DNA of 64,000 nt from positions 62,001 through 126,000 of the forward strand of contig NZ_BAABIA010000007.1 of the NCBI RefSeq assembly GCF_039542385.1. The letters are read 5' to 3'. The stretch is from Prosthecobacter algae. GTDB lineage: Bacteria > Verrucomicrobiota > Verrucomicrobiia > Verrucomicrobiales > Verrucomicrobiaceae. Below the pieces are notes generated by a model that was not told where the DNA came from, made no database searches, and saw only the letters and a program-made list of their open reading frames with translations. Position numbers and translations under genes: made by a program. Below are positions 7,281 to 15,824 of this stretch, piece by piece. Each line of letters opens with the position of its first letter. Positions within the stretch are counted from its first letter, which is position 1.

Positions 7281-8918
7281 ATGCTGCTCCGCGTCCATCC
7301 CGCTGATGATCTCATCGTTGCCCTCCAGGATCTTCCGGCCGGGAAGCCCCTCTCCCTGGACAGCCAGCAATGGATCCTGCGCGAGCCTGTCCATGCCAAG
7401 CACAAGTTCGCCGCCCGCGACTTTGCCACGGGAGATCTCGCCACCATGTACGGCGTCATCGTGGGCCGCGCCACCCAGCCCATCCCCGCTGGATCCCTCG
7501 TCCACACCCACAACCTCAAGCACGAAGCCGCCGCCTTTTCCGGCAAAAAGCAAAACGTAACCTGGACGCCACCGGACGTCACCCGCTGGCATGGCCGCAC
7601 CTTTCAGGGGTATAAACGCAGCCACGGTCCCGCTGGAACGGCCAACCATTGGCTTGTGATTCCGCTGGTCTTCTGTGAGAACCGCAACCTCGCCTTCATG
7701 CGCGAGGCCCTCACCCGAGCGCTCGGTTATGCCCGCAGTTCTCCCTACGAACGTTACGCCCAGCAACTGGCCGACAGCCATCGTCAGGGCCTGGGCATGC
7801 CCAGCCTGGATTCCCTCAGCCTCGAAACCCTCGCCGCGCCCTCACCGCTCTTCCCCAATGTCAGTGGCATCAAGTTCCTGGAGCACGGCCTCGGCTGTGG
7901 TGGCACCCGCCAGGATGCCATCGCCCTTTGCCACCTCCTCGCCGGATACATCGCCCACCCCAATGTCGCCGGGGCCACCATCCTCAGTCTTGGCTGCCAG
8001 CATGCCCAGGTCAGTCTTCTGCAGGATTCCCTGGCCACGCTCTATCCGCAGTTCGACAAACCACTGCACATCTTTGAACAGCAAAAATGCGCCTCTGAGC
8101 AGGACATGATGGCCCAGGCCATCCGCACCACCTTCGAGGCTGTCGCCCGCGCCAATGAGCAGACCCGCGTCCCCTCCCCGCTGTCCGATCTCATTATCGG
8201 CGTCGAGTGCGGCGGCTCCGACGGCTTTTCCGGCATCTCAGCCAACCCTGCCATCGGCCACACGGCAGACCTCCTCGCTGCCCTCGGCGGTGCCCCGGTG
8301 CTCTCCGAGTTCCCGGAACTCTGCGGCGTGGAGCAAAGCCTCTGCGACCGCTGTGTCACGCCCGAACTGGCCGACCGTTTTGTCCACCTCATGCGCACCT
8401 ATGAAGGTGCCGCGCAGGCTTGTGGCTCCGGCTTTGATGCCAATCCCTCCCCCGGCAACATCCGCGATGGACTCATCACCGATGCTATCAAGTCTGCCGG
8501 AGCAGCCAAGAAGGGCGGCACCTCCCCAGTCGTGGATGTGCTGGACTATGGCGAGCCCATTCGCAGACACGGCGGCCTAACTTTGTATTGCACACCCGGC
8601 AATGATGTCGAGTCCACCACCGCCCTCGCCGGAGCCGGATGCACGCTCATGCTTTTTTCCACCGGACTCGGCACCCCCACAGGCAACCCCGTCTGCCCCA
8701 CCCTCAAAGTCGCCACCAACAGCACCCTCATGGCACGCATGGGCGACATCCTGGACTTCGATACCGGCCCCATCATTGATGGGGGCAAGAGTGTGGAAGA
8801 GATGGGCGAAAGCCTCCTGGAACTCTGCATCGCCACCGCCAGCGGTGACTACACCCCCAAGGCCGTCGCCCTCGGCCAGGACGACTTCCTCCCCTGGAAG
8901 CGCGGCGTCTCGCTTTGA
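7281..8918 (+). CDS. uxaA: Altronate dehydratase family protein
   Basis: UxaA removes water from D-altronate to give 2-keto-3-deoxygluconate in the galacturonate branch of hexuronate breakdown. The 545-residue protein has an N-terminal SAF-type domain (about 1-90; SLVHTHNLKHE). The family signature FQGYKRSHGPAGTANHWLVIP follows at about residue 110, then the large D-altronate dehydratase domain with HGLGCGGTRQDA, IIGVECGGSDGFSGISANPA and GLGTPTGNPVCPTLKVATN. Length and domain order fit UxaA, slightly longer than the enterobacterial enzyme. The start at 7281 is the first ATG. There are no other uronate genes in the window, so a related sugar acid such as galactarate (GarD-like) cannot be excluded as substrate. 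Confidence 0.88.
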   Translation: MLLRVHPADDLIVALQDLPAGKPLSLDSQQWILREPVHAKHKFAARDFATGDLATMYGVIVGRATQPIPAGSLVHTHNLKHEAAAFSGKKQNVTWTPPDVTRWHGRTFQGYKRSHGPAGTANHWLVIPLVFCENRNLAFMREALTRALGYARSSPYERYAQQLADSHRQGLGMPSLDSLSLETLAAPSPLFPNVSGIKFLEHGLGCGGTRQDAIALCHLLAGYIAHPNVAGATILSLGCQHAQVSLLQDSLATLYPQFDKPLHIFEQQKCASEQDMMAQAIRTTFEAVARANEQTRVPSPLSDLIIGVECGGSDGFSGISANPAIGHTADLLAALGGAPVLSEFPELCGVEQSLCDRCVTPELADRFVHLMRTYEGAAQACGSGFDANPSPGNIRDGLITDAIKSAGAAKKGGTSPVVDVLDYGEPIRRHGGLTLYCTPGNDVESTTALAGAGCTLMLFSTGLGTPTGNPVCPTLKVATNSTLMARMGDILDFDTGPIIDGGKSVEEMGESLLELCIATASGDYTPKAVALGQDDFLPWKRGVSL

Positions 8919-8956
8919 TCCCTCTCGCAGGGAGACAAAGCACCTCCAAGACAGAC

Positions 8957-10564
8957 TTAGCCTTTCTTGGAGGAAACCATGATCAGATACGTGGCTTTCA
9001 CCACGGCAGCCTGGGCATCACTGGATTCCAAGCTCTCCACCGTTTTGATCTCGGGCCGTGTCTTGATCAGCTTCCTCAGCATTGAGCTCTTCGTCGCAAA
9101 GTTCACATTTTGGGGCACCGCATTGTTTTGCACACCGCTGGCGAGAGTCGAAATGGTGCTCGCCACCACGCCGAGGACCGTTCCATCTTCCGCACAGACG
9201 GGTCCACCAGAGTTTCCTGGCTGAATGGGGATGCTGAACTGAAAGGCCCCCTTTTCATTGTAGATGCCCCCGTCCAATCCGGAGACGCTTCCTTGGGTGT
9301 ACTTCGGCTTTGCCCCCAACTGGTCTAACAACGGAAACCCGATCGTAAAGAGCTGCTGTCCCAGCGATTCCGGCTCCTTATCAGATACTGGCAGAGGCTG
9401 GGTCTCGGCATCAACCTTCAGAATCGCCAGATCGTTGCGCCGATCCCTGGCTACCACTTTGGCTGAGATCGGCTTTTTGCCGACATAAACTTGAATGTCC
9501 GTCGCGTCGTCCACCACATGGTAGGCTGTGGCAATGTAGCCGTCCTCGGAGATGGCAAAACCAGTGCCGTTGCCGACAAGCACTCCGCCGGTGCCTGAGG
9601 CCACGACTTGCTCCCCTTGCGATGAAACCAGTTGTCCCACGCCGTGCTTCGCTACAAAATTCAGACTCGTATTGCGGTCCGTATGGAAGGCTTCAACGGT
9701 CAAGCGGTCTCCATCGGTGGTGTTGAATTCATACTTCCCCATGTTGTAGATGGTTCCTTCCCACACCCGCTTGCTGTCATTCACTGTCGAAGTTCCATAA
9801 ATGGGCAGGCCAAAAACCATCAACTGATCAAGCTCCCCCACGATCACTGTTTTGCTGACATTGCGCTTTTCATAGATCACGGCGGGTCCCGAAAGCGGAG
9901 AGCCTGGACGCGAAGTGATCTGCTCTTCCTCCACTGTGCGCAACAGGGATCCAGAACACATCCAGCCTTTGCCCACGTTCTGAATCAACACCAACCGTAC
10001 GCGCGAAGAGATAGCATCCACGATGCTTGCCGCATTGCTCATTTTTTGCCGCATCTCCTGCGATTCGGCCTGGGCCGCTTCCTGAGCACGTTCGTATTCG
10101 GCAGCCGCCATAGGATCATAACCCAGAGCAGTTTTGTACTTTTCAGGGAGATCGAGAAACCGGATTCGAATGATGCCGGAGGCCGCCATCAGTTTCAACC
10201 CATTCGGTTCAATGGCTGTGATCTCCGACGTCTTAAACTCGCGCCCATCTTTGGTGGTGAAAGTGGGAAACTGATCTGCAAAAAGCCTCATTTTGGCCTG
10301 CATTTCCACCTTCGCATCCATGGTGGCATCCTCGGGCGGAGGCGTAAGCTCATGAGCTTGGAAGAACTCCGCCGGCACCATTTTTTTCGGAATGCTCGAA
10401 ATGCCATCCGAGTGGCTGATTTTGATCTTGTCAGCTTCTTCCTTGAGTACTCGAACCCCCTTGAAAGTGCGACCATCCGAAGTCACCAAGTCTTCCCCCA
10501 AGGATAGCCCTGTCAAAACCAAGAGATTCAGGCATAGAAAGGCAAAAGAAAGGGCGGTTCTCAT
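8957..10564 (-). CDS. Secreted trypsin-like (S1C) serine protease with N-terminal accessory domain
   Basis: The 535-residue protein begins with a signal peptide (about 1-23). Residues about 24-65 and 100-145 hold two small beta-rich repeats (VTSDGRTFKGVRVL; FTTKDGREFKTSEIT) of the SLA1-homology type seen in planctomycete and verrucomicrobial proteins. The C-terminal protease domain carries the full triad: H349 in ATAYHVV, D378 in RRNDLAILKV, and S452 in QPGNSGGPV. No PDZ domain follows, unlike DegP. It should act in the periplasm or at the surface on misfolded or specific proteins. It ends convergently with uxaA and lies 117 bases after the glycan operon on the same strand. Confidence 0.87.
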   Translation of the reverse strand: MRTALSFAFLCLNLLVLTGLSLGEDLVTSDGRTFKGVRVLKEEADKIKISHSDGISSIPKKMVPAEFFQAHELTPPPEDATMDAKVEMQAKMRLFADQFPTFTTKDGREFKTSEITAIEPNGLKLMAASGIIRIRFLDLPEKYKTALGYDPMAAAEYERAQEAAQAESQEMRQKMSNAASIVDAISSRVRLVLIQNVGKGWMCSGSLLRTVEEEQITSRPGSPLSGPAVIYEKRNVSKTVIVGELDQLMVFGLPIYGTSTVNDSKRVWEGTIYNMGKYEFNTTDGDRLTVEAFHTDRNTSLNFVAKHGVGQLVSSQGEQVVASGTGGVLVGNGTGFAISEDGYIATAYHVVDDATDIQVYVGKKPISAKVVARDRRNDLAILKVDAETQPLPVSDKEPESLGQQLFTIGFPLLDQLGAKPKYTQGSVSGLDGGIYNEKGAFQFSIPIQPGNSGGPVCAEDGTVLGVVASTISTLASGVQNNAVPQNVNFATKSSMLRKLIKTRPEIKTVESLESSDAQAAVVKATYLIMVSSKKG

Positions 10565-10681
10565 AGTTAAAAAAGAAGAAGACGGTTACGGCCCTGACAC
10601 AGGGAGGCACCCGTCATTCACTTAATCCCTGAGTCATAAGAAAATCAAATCAAGCCTCTCCATTTTTTATCCCCCTCAGCA

Positions 10682-11989
10682 TCAACTCATTTGCCCAACA
10701 GTCTTTTCTGCCTGGATGACACTGCCATTCCAGGAGGTGACCACGGGGTACACCTGAGCGGTGGTGGCCAGGGAGACTTTTCCTGGGATCAGGGTTTCCG
10801 GCGGCCTCTTGCGGCCGAAGCCACGGGTGTAAATGGGCTCTACAAAGGGGGCACGGAAGATGTAGTCAGCCTCTAGGTCCTCATCTCTCAGGTCGGGGAA
10901 AAGTTTTTGCAGCGCGCTGAACCAGGAGCGTTTGATCTCATCCTCCGGCTGGGTGAAGCGAGGATCGGTGCGATGCACGTACTTGGTCAGGTAAACCACA
11001 TGCCTTCCCTGCCCGCGATCCGCCTCATCCGTAAGGGTAGAGGTTTCCACCACGCCATCAAAGGGATGGCAGGGCTCCGGTGTGGCTAACCAATAATGCT
11101 TCGTCAGAGGTCGCTTGAGGAACAGCACGTGGTTGATCACGCCCTGAAAATCAATATCCCAGGAGGGCACCGCTGCGCGGCTTTTGAAGGCCGCCGTGGC
11201 GGTTTTGGCCAGCGTTGGCCAGGGCAAGGTGATCAGCAATTCATCCGCGCGCAGTTCTCCGGCAGCGGTCTGCACCACGGGATGGCCGTCGGCATCGAGA
11301 TCAATGGACTCGATCTTCTCATTCATCCGCAGGGTGACGCCCAGTTCCCCCAGGCGTCTCGCGAAGGTCTCCGTGATGCGTTTGTAACCACCCCGGATAT
11401 ACCCCTTCACCTCACCTTTGCTCTCGCCCTTTTCGCGATTGAACCGGGTCCAGAACCATAGGGCCGGAACGTCGTGATAACGGTCGCCAAACTTGGCCTC
11501 CAGCATGGGCTTCCAGAATGTGGCAAAGGCACGTTTGCCAGAGAGCCCCTGCAGCCATTGCGAGGTCGTGATGTCATCCAGCCCCTTGGCGGAGCACACG
11601 CGGCCCCAGGCCCCAGTGATGCCGACACGGATCCGGTCCGCAAACGGCAGCGGGGAGAAGCGCAGCAGGTCCACCGGTGTGTTCAGCGGGTAGATGCGCC
11701 CGGCATTCGCATACGCAAAGGAACTGGGCCGCCAGTAAATCTCAGGGGTCAATCCCAGGTGCTCCAGCACCCCCAGGAGGGGACCGTCGCTGGGCAGCAT
11801 GCAGTGGTAAAATTTTTCGAAGGTGCGCCCATCATGCTCAAAGAAGGTGCCGAGACCTCCCAGTTGATCCGAGCCTTCCAGGAGCGTGACCGCACGCCCC
11901 TGCTCCGCGAGTTTCAAGGCGCAGACGAGGCCGCTGATGCCGCCCCCGAGAATGAGAACGGAACGTGGGGCAGGTTGGGCAGCATCCAT
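10682..11989 (-). CDS. FAD-dependent oxidoreductase (amine oxidase / UDP-galactopyranose mutase-like fold)
   Basis: The 435-residue protein has an N-terminal dinucleotide-binding motif VLILGGGISGLVCALKLAEQ followed by EGSDQLGGLGTFFEHDG. This is the FAD-binding start of the NAD(P)/FAD oxidoreductase superfamily that includes protoporphyrinogen oxidase, phytoene desaturase and UDP-galactopyranose mutase. Residues around 200-230 (YIRGGYKRITETFARRLGELG) match the second part of the FAD fold. It is the last gene of the wecB operon, 16 bases after the glycosyltransferase. The setting points to a sugar nucleotide or lipid-linked sugar as substrate, which is inference. No membrane segment is seen. 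Confidence 0.8.
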   Translation of the reverse strand: MDAAQPAPRSVLILGGGISGLVCALKLAEQGRAVTLLEGSDQLGGLGTFFEHDGRTFEKFYHCMLPSDGPLLGVLEHLGLTPEIYWRPSSFAYANAGRIYPLNTPVDLLRFSPLPFADRIRVGITGAWGRVCSAKGLDDITTSQWLQGLSGKRAFATFWKPMLEAKFGDRYHDVPALWFWTRFNREKGESKGEVKGYIRGGYKRITETFARRLGELGVTLRMNEKIESIDLDADGHPVVQTAAGELRADELLITLPWPTLAKTATAAFKSRAAVPSWDIDFQGVINHVLFLKRPLTKHYWLATPEPCHPFDGVVETSTLTDEADRGQGRHVVYLTKYVHRTDPRFTQPEDEIKRSWFSALQKLFPDLRDEDLEADYIFRAPFVEPIYTRGFGRKRPPETLIPGKVSLATTAQVYPVVTSWNGSVIQAEKTVGQMS

Positions 11990-12005
11990 AGGGCAGGCTC
12001 TTCAG

Positions 12006-12791
12006 TTACGCCTTGGCTTGCTGAGCAACCAGACCTGCAGCATCCGGTCGTTTGGACCGGTAGCGGTTCACCACAGCTAGGTAGCGCTTCAGCGTTTTCC
12101 AGATGCGCAGCTTGCTGACGCCAGCCTTCAGGTCATAGCGCAGGGTGTAGGGAATCTCGGCAGCTTTGGTGCCGATGCTGCGGAGCTTCAGCAGCACCTC
12201 CAGCATGCAGACAAAGCCGCTTTCTTCCACCAGCTTGTCCTCCCCGTAGGTCTGCGCCATGCGCTGGAGCAGACTGCTGTCATAGGCCCGGAAACCGGTG
12301 GAATAATCGCGCACGCCCCGGAAAGGAACGATGGTTTTCATCAGCAAAAAGCAGCCGAGGCTCAGCAACTTGCGGAAGGCGGAAAGCCCCACAATGACGC
12401 TGCCCGGCTGGTAGCGGGAGGCGATGACCAACTGCACATCGTCCTCTTCCAGCCGCTTCACCATGTCCATCACGTAGATCGGGTCATGGGTGTTGTCGGA
12501 ATCCATGACGACAACCACATCTGCCACTTTCATGGCGCTGGACAAACCTGTCTGAATGCCCATGCCAAGCCCTTTGTTGACGCCATGCTGGATCAGAGTC
12601 AGCGGCATCACCTTGGCGGCCTCCGTGGCGATTTCGGCGGTGCGATCTTTGGACCCATCATCCACGACGATGACCTGATAACTGAAGGGCTGGGCCGTGA
12701 GTGTTTCCTGAATCCTCGCCAGCAGTGCAGGTAGGTCTTTCTCCTCATTGAAGGCCGGCAGGACAACGGCGACGGATTCGATGCGTTTCAT
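12006..12791 (-). CDS. Glycosyltransferase family 2 (DPM1-like)
   Basis: The 261-residue GT-A enzyme starts VAVVLPAFNEEKDLPALLARI. It has the nucleotide-binding DDGSKDRTAEIA and the DSDNTHDP acidic motif that binds metal and sugar nucleotide, followed by the acceptor loop VIASRYQPGS. The layout is that of dolichol-phosphate mannose synthase-type enzymes that load a polyprenyl phosphate with one sugar. The C-terminal membrane pair found in ArnC/GtrB is missing; only a short hydrophobic stretch (LLSLGCFLLM) is present. The start overlaps the deacetylase stop by four bases (ATGA). It probably transfers a sugar to a lipid carrier or to the glycan built by this operon. Confidence 0.88.
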   Translation of the reverse strand: MKRIESVAVVLPAFNEEKDLPALLARIQETLTAQPFSYQVIVVDDGSKDRTAEIATEAAKVMPLTLIQHGVNKGLGMGIQTGLSSAMKVADVVVVMDSDNTHDPIYVMDMVKRLEEDDVQLVIASRYQPGSVIVGLSAFRKLLSLGCFLLMKTIVPFRGVRDYSTGFRAYDSSLLQRMAQTYGEDKLVEESGFVCMLEVLLKLRSIGTKAAEIPYTLRYDLKAGVSKLRIWKTLKRYLAVVNRYRSKRPDAAGLVAQQAKA

Positions 12792-13777
12792 GATCTTGTT
12801 AATTCGGGATTCAGCGCGGGCTTCGCGGCCCTCGACAGGTCTGGTTTTACGGGTGCTATCAAATCACCCGCAATCTGCCCCATGGTGGCCGTGCCCCAAT
12901 GGCTGCGAAGACTGCTGAGCGTGTGCCGGACGAGTTCGATCTTCTTTTCCGCAGGCACCCGCATGGCGGGGAAAAAGCTCATGGCGGGAACATCGGTGCC
13001 ATCCAGAAAATCTGTGGGATGAAGCAGCAGGGATGGAGCAACTTTGGTTAGGCGGCAAACCATCATGGCCATGTCCCAATAAGCCCTCGCGAGTGGCAAG
13101 GAATACTGCGCGAGGAAAAGCAGGTAGCTGAGATGAATGGGCGTGCGCAGCAGCGGCATCGTCGTCACCGGCATTTCCAGCAGCCCCGGCTGGATCTGGT
13201 AAGGAGCCAAGGGTGAGAAGGCGCTGGAGAAGCTGCCGTAGAGTCCTTTCCGCTTCGCCTTTTCCTCGTCCGAGAGCTTCGACGTCATGAAAAAGTAGGT
13301 CCTAGCCACCGGGCCCATCACCGTTGGGAAAAGGCTGGCGTCATAGACATAACCGCGCCGGATCAGGAGATCCCGCACCGCCGGTGAGGTGCTGAAGCCT
13401 GGGCCGCGAAAGCCCTGGGGCCGCTGGCCTGTGGCTTCCAGAATCGCCGCTTCAGCCTGCTCGAAATCTGCCTGCAATTCCTCATCGCTGTATAGGTGCA
13501 GCCAGGGCTCATGCATGTGGCTGTGATTGGCGATTTCGTGCCCGGCTTCCGCTAGGCTGCGCAGGGCAGCGTGGTTCTTTTCCAAAGAGGCATCCTTGCC
13601 CACCACAAACACGGTGATGCGCAGGCCGGCACGCTTCATCGTATCGAGAATGCGAGGCGTGACCAAGTCCAGGTAGCTGGGAAAGTCCTGCCAACCGTCA
13701 AGCCCCTGGGTCTTTACATAAGCCCATTGGTTATCGAGGTCGAGAGAGACGCTGGCGGGGAGACGGTTCAAAAGCAC
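12788..13777 (-). CDS. Polysaccharide deacetylase (NodB homology)
   Basis: The 329-residue protein is a carbohydrate esterase family 4 / NodB-type metal-dependent deacetylase. It starts SVSLDLDNQWAY, with the catalytic-base and metal Asp pair. It continues ITVFVVGKDA, then GHEIANHSHMHEPW with the H-x(3)-H metal ligands, and FRGPGFSTSP for the substrate-groove Arg. A C-terminal extension after residue 190 is unlike chitin deacetylases and closer to PuuE/ArnD-type proteins. No signal peptide is visible, so it likely acts in the cytoplasm on a sugar nucleotide or lipid-linked sugar. It sits between wecB (5 bases upstream) and the GT2 gene (4-base overlap). Confidence 0.88.
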   Translation of the reverse strand: MLLNRLPASVSLDLDNQWAYVKTQGLDGWQDFPSYLDLVTPRILDTMKRAGLRITVFVVGKDASLEKNHAALRSLAEAGHEIANHSHMHEPWLHLYSDEELQADFEQAEAAILEATGQRPQGFRGPGFSTSPAVRDLLIRRGYVYDASLFPTVMGPVARTYFFMTSKLSDEEKAKRKGLYGSFSSAFSPLAPYQIQPGLLEMPVTTMPLLRTPIHLSYLLFLAQYSLPLARAYWDMAMMVCRLTKVAPSLLLHPTDFLDGTDVPAMSFFPAMRVPAEKKIELVRHTLSSLRSHWGTATMGQIAGDLIAPVKPDLSRAAKPALNPELTRS

Positions 13778-13782
13778 AGAAG

Positions 13783-14931
13783 TTAAGATTGCAGAAGGCG
13801 GCTGATGATTCGTTCGGAGGCGCGTCCATCCCCAAAAACTTTTTCGGCCTTGGCGGCGTGGTCAAACCAGGCTGCATCTGCCACCGCGCCGCTGAGCAGG
13901 CTTTCCAGATCGCTAGCCTGCTCTCCCACGAGACGGGCCACTCCCACGTCCACGCCTTCCGGGCGTTCGGTGTTTTCACGCAGCACCAGGATGGGCTTGC
14001 CCAGAGAGGCCGCCTCTTCCTGAATGCCGCCTGAGTCACTGACAATCAGCCAGGCGTCCGACAGCAAATGGACAAAGTCGGCATAACCCATGGGGGTGGT
14101 GATGATGATCTGATCGCAGCCGCCCAACTCCTGTGCAGCGGCTTCTTTTACGGCCGGATTCGGGTGCACGGGAAAGACCACACAAAGCTCCGGATGCGCC
14201 TCAGCAAAACGGCGCAGCAGGCGAAGGTGAGTGCGCATGGTATCGCCGAAGTTCTCACGGCGATGAGTCGTGAGCAGGACGACTTTGCGACCGTCGATTT
14301 TTTCCCGCAGGGCGGCGATTTCGGCTCCCGGACTGGCTTTGGCCAGGGTGTGATGGAGGGCATCCACCACGGTGTTGCCGGTGACGATGATCTGGGAATC
14401 GGGGATTCCTTCGGCCAGCAGAGCGGCTCGGTTCCGCTGGGTGGCGGCAAAGTGAAGGGTGGCGATCTGGGAAACCAGACGTCGGTTCATCTCCTCGGGA
14501 AAGGGGCTCAGGGGATTGCCCGAACGCAAGCCCGCCTCGATGTGCCCCACCGGGATCTTTCGGTGAAACGCCGCCTGCGCGCCACCGAGGGCCGTGGCGG
14601 TATCTCCCTGCACCAAAACGTAGTCGGGCTGCACCTGCTCCAGCACCGGATCCAGACGGTCAATCACCCGGGAAAGCAGGCGATTGAGAGGCTGCCCGGC
14701 CACCATGGCCTCGAGATCATGAGCCGGATGGACATCGAAAAGGTCAAAGAGAGGGGTCAAAAGATCCGCATGCTGGCCGCTGTTGACCAAAATGGCCTCT
14801 GCGCCCTGGCGGCGGGCCTCCAAAATCAAAGGAGCGACCTTGATCATCTCCGGGCGGGTGCCGAGGACAAAAAGGAGGCGTTTCTTTGTGGAAGTTCCGT
14901 TCATTGTGGAAATTTTAACATTCATGATCAT
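13783..14931 (-). CDS. wecB: UDP-N-acetylglucosamine 2-epimerase (non-hydrolysing)
   Basis: WecB interconverts UDP-GlcNAc and UDP-ManNAc in the cytoplasm for surface polysaccharides. The start of the fold is LFVLGTRPEMIKVAPLI. Family motifs follow: NSGQHADLL, VLVQGDTATALGGAQAAF, HIEAGLRSGNPLSPFPEEMNR (split here only by reading), HRRENFG, and SDSGGIQEEAASLGKP for UDP binding. Length (about 380) is normal. Three possible starts lie within the first ten codons; MNGTSTKKRLLF at 14904 is the most natural. It is the first gene of the four-gene operon, and the noncoding space before yebC should hold the promoter. Confidence 0.93.
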   Translation of the reverse strand: MIMNVKISTMNGTSTKKRLLFVLGTRPEMIKVAPLILEARRQGAEAILVNSGQHADLLTPLFDLFDVHPAHDLEAMVAGQPLNRLLSRVIDRLDPVLEQVQPDYVLVQGDTATALGGAQAAFHRKIPVGHIEAGLRSGNPLSPFPEEMNRRLVSQIATLHFAATQRNRAALLAEGIPDSQIIVTGNTVVDALHHTLAKASPGAEIAALREKIDGRKVVLLTTHRRENFGDTMRTHLRLLRRFAEAHPELCVVFPVHPNPAVKEAAAQELGGCDQIIITTPMGYADFVHLLSDAWLIVSDSGGIQEEAASLGKPILVLRENTERPEGVDVGVARLVGEQASDLESLLSGAVADAAWFDHAAKAEKVFGDGRASERIISRLLQS

Positions 14932-15083
14932 TTAAGCAATAATTTCTATAAAGCTGCGTGAGAATTTCTAAACTCTCATGATTCCTTCATGTTCGCCGGG
15001 GTGGTAGCGTCCCGCAAGTTGATCAGCCTTGCATTCTCCTGCGCCCTGCCTTTGCATGCAGATTCATAATTTATTACTGACTC

Positions 15084-15809
15084 ATGGGTGCACAATGGAA
15101 ACAGAAGTGGCGGGAACTGGCCGCCGATCAGAAGGGCAAAATCGTCGGCAAGCTGACGCGGGAAATCCAAGTGGCGGCACGCCTCGGCGGCCCGGATCCG
15201 GATCTGAACGCACGCCTGTATGCGGCCATAATGGCGGCACGCAAGCAGAGCGTGACTCGTGACTCCATCGAGCGAGCTGTCGCCAAAGGTGCCGGGATCG
15301 GCGGCGAGCAGGTGAACTACCAGACGGTGATCTTTGAGGGTTTTGCCCCGCACCGTGTGCCGGTGATGGTGGAGTGCCTGACGGACAACAACAACCGCAC
15401 GTCCTCTGAAGTGCGCGTGCTGTTCAAGGCAGGCAGCATGGGCACACCGGGATCGGTGGCGTGGATGTTTGAGCATTGCGGTCTCATTGAAGGCCAGCAC
15501 ACGGACAAGTCCCTGGACATCGAAGTGGCCGCCCTGGAGGCGGAGGCTGACAATGTGGAGCCACTGGACCTGGATGAAGAGGAAGCCGCTGGCCACATCG
15601 GGGCCCGCTTCTTCTGCGCCACCACTTCCCTGGATACGGTGACCAAGGCGCTGAAAGCCGCCGGCTGGCAGATCACCACCTCGGAGCTTCACTACCATCC
15701 CAAGGACTACCCTGCCCTCTCGGAAGAGCAACATGAAGCCGTGGCCAGCTTCCTGCAGGGGCTGGACGGTCATGCGGATGTGCATCGGGTGTATGCGGCA
15801 CTGAAGTAG
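15084..15809 (+). CDS. YebC/PmpR family transcriptional or translational regulator
   Basis: The 241-residue protein has the full YebC layout. An N-terminal helical domain (WRELAADQKGKIVGKLTREI) is followed by the conserved RDSIERAVAKGAG. Next comes YQTVIFEGFAPHRVPVMVECLTDN (cut here at 24 in the protein; key residues are the FEG and the TDN), then GSVAWMFEHCGLI. The family binds DNA at some promoters, and members have also been shown to relieve ribosome stalling on proline stretches. The typical N-terminal HSKW start is slightly altered to MGAQWKQKW. It is convergent with the helicase gene, 15 bases away. It is separate from ruvC, its usual neighbour in other phyla. Confidence 0.9.
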   Translation: MGAQWKQKWRELAADQKGKIVGKLTREIQVAARLGGPDPDLNARLYAAIMAARKQSVTRDSIERAVAKGAGIGGEQVNYQTVIFEGFAPHRVPVMVECLTDNNNRTSSEVRVLFKAGSMGTPGSVAWMFEHCGLIEGQHTDKSLDIEVAALEAEADNVEPLDLDEEEAAGHIGARFFCATTSLDTVTKALKAAGWQITTSELHYHPKDYPALSEEQHEAVASFLQGLDGHADVHRVYAALK

Positions 15810-15824
15810 TGGCCAGAACGGGCC

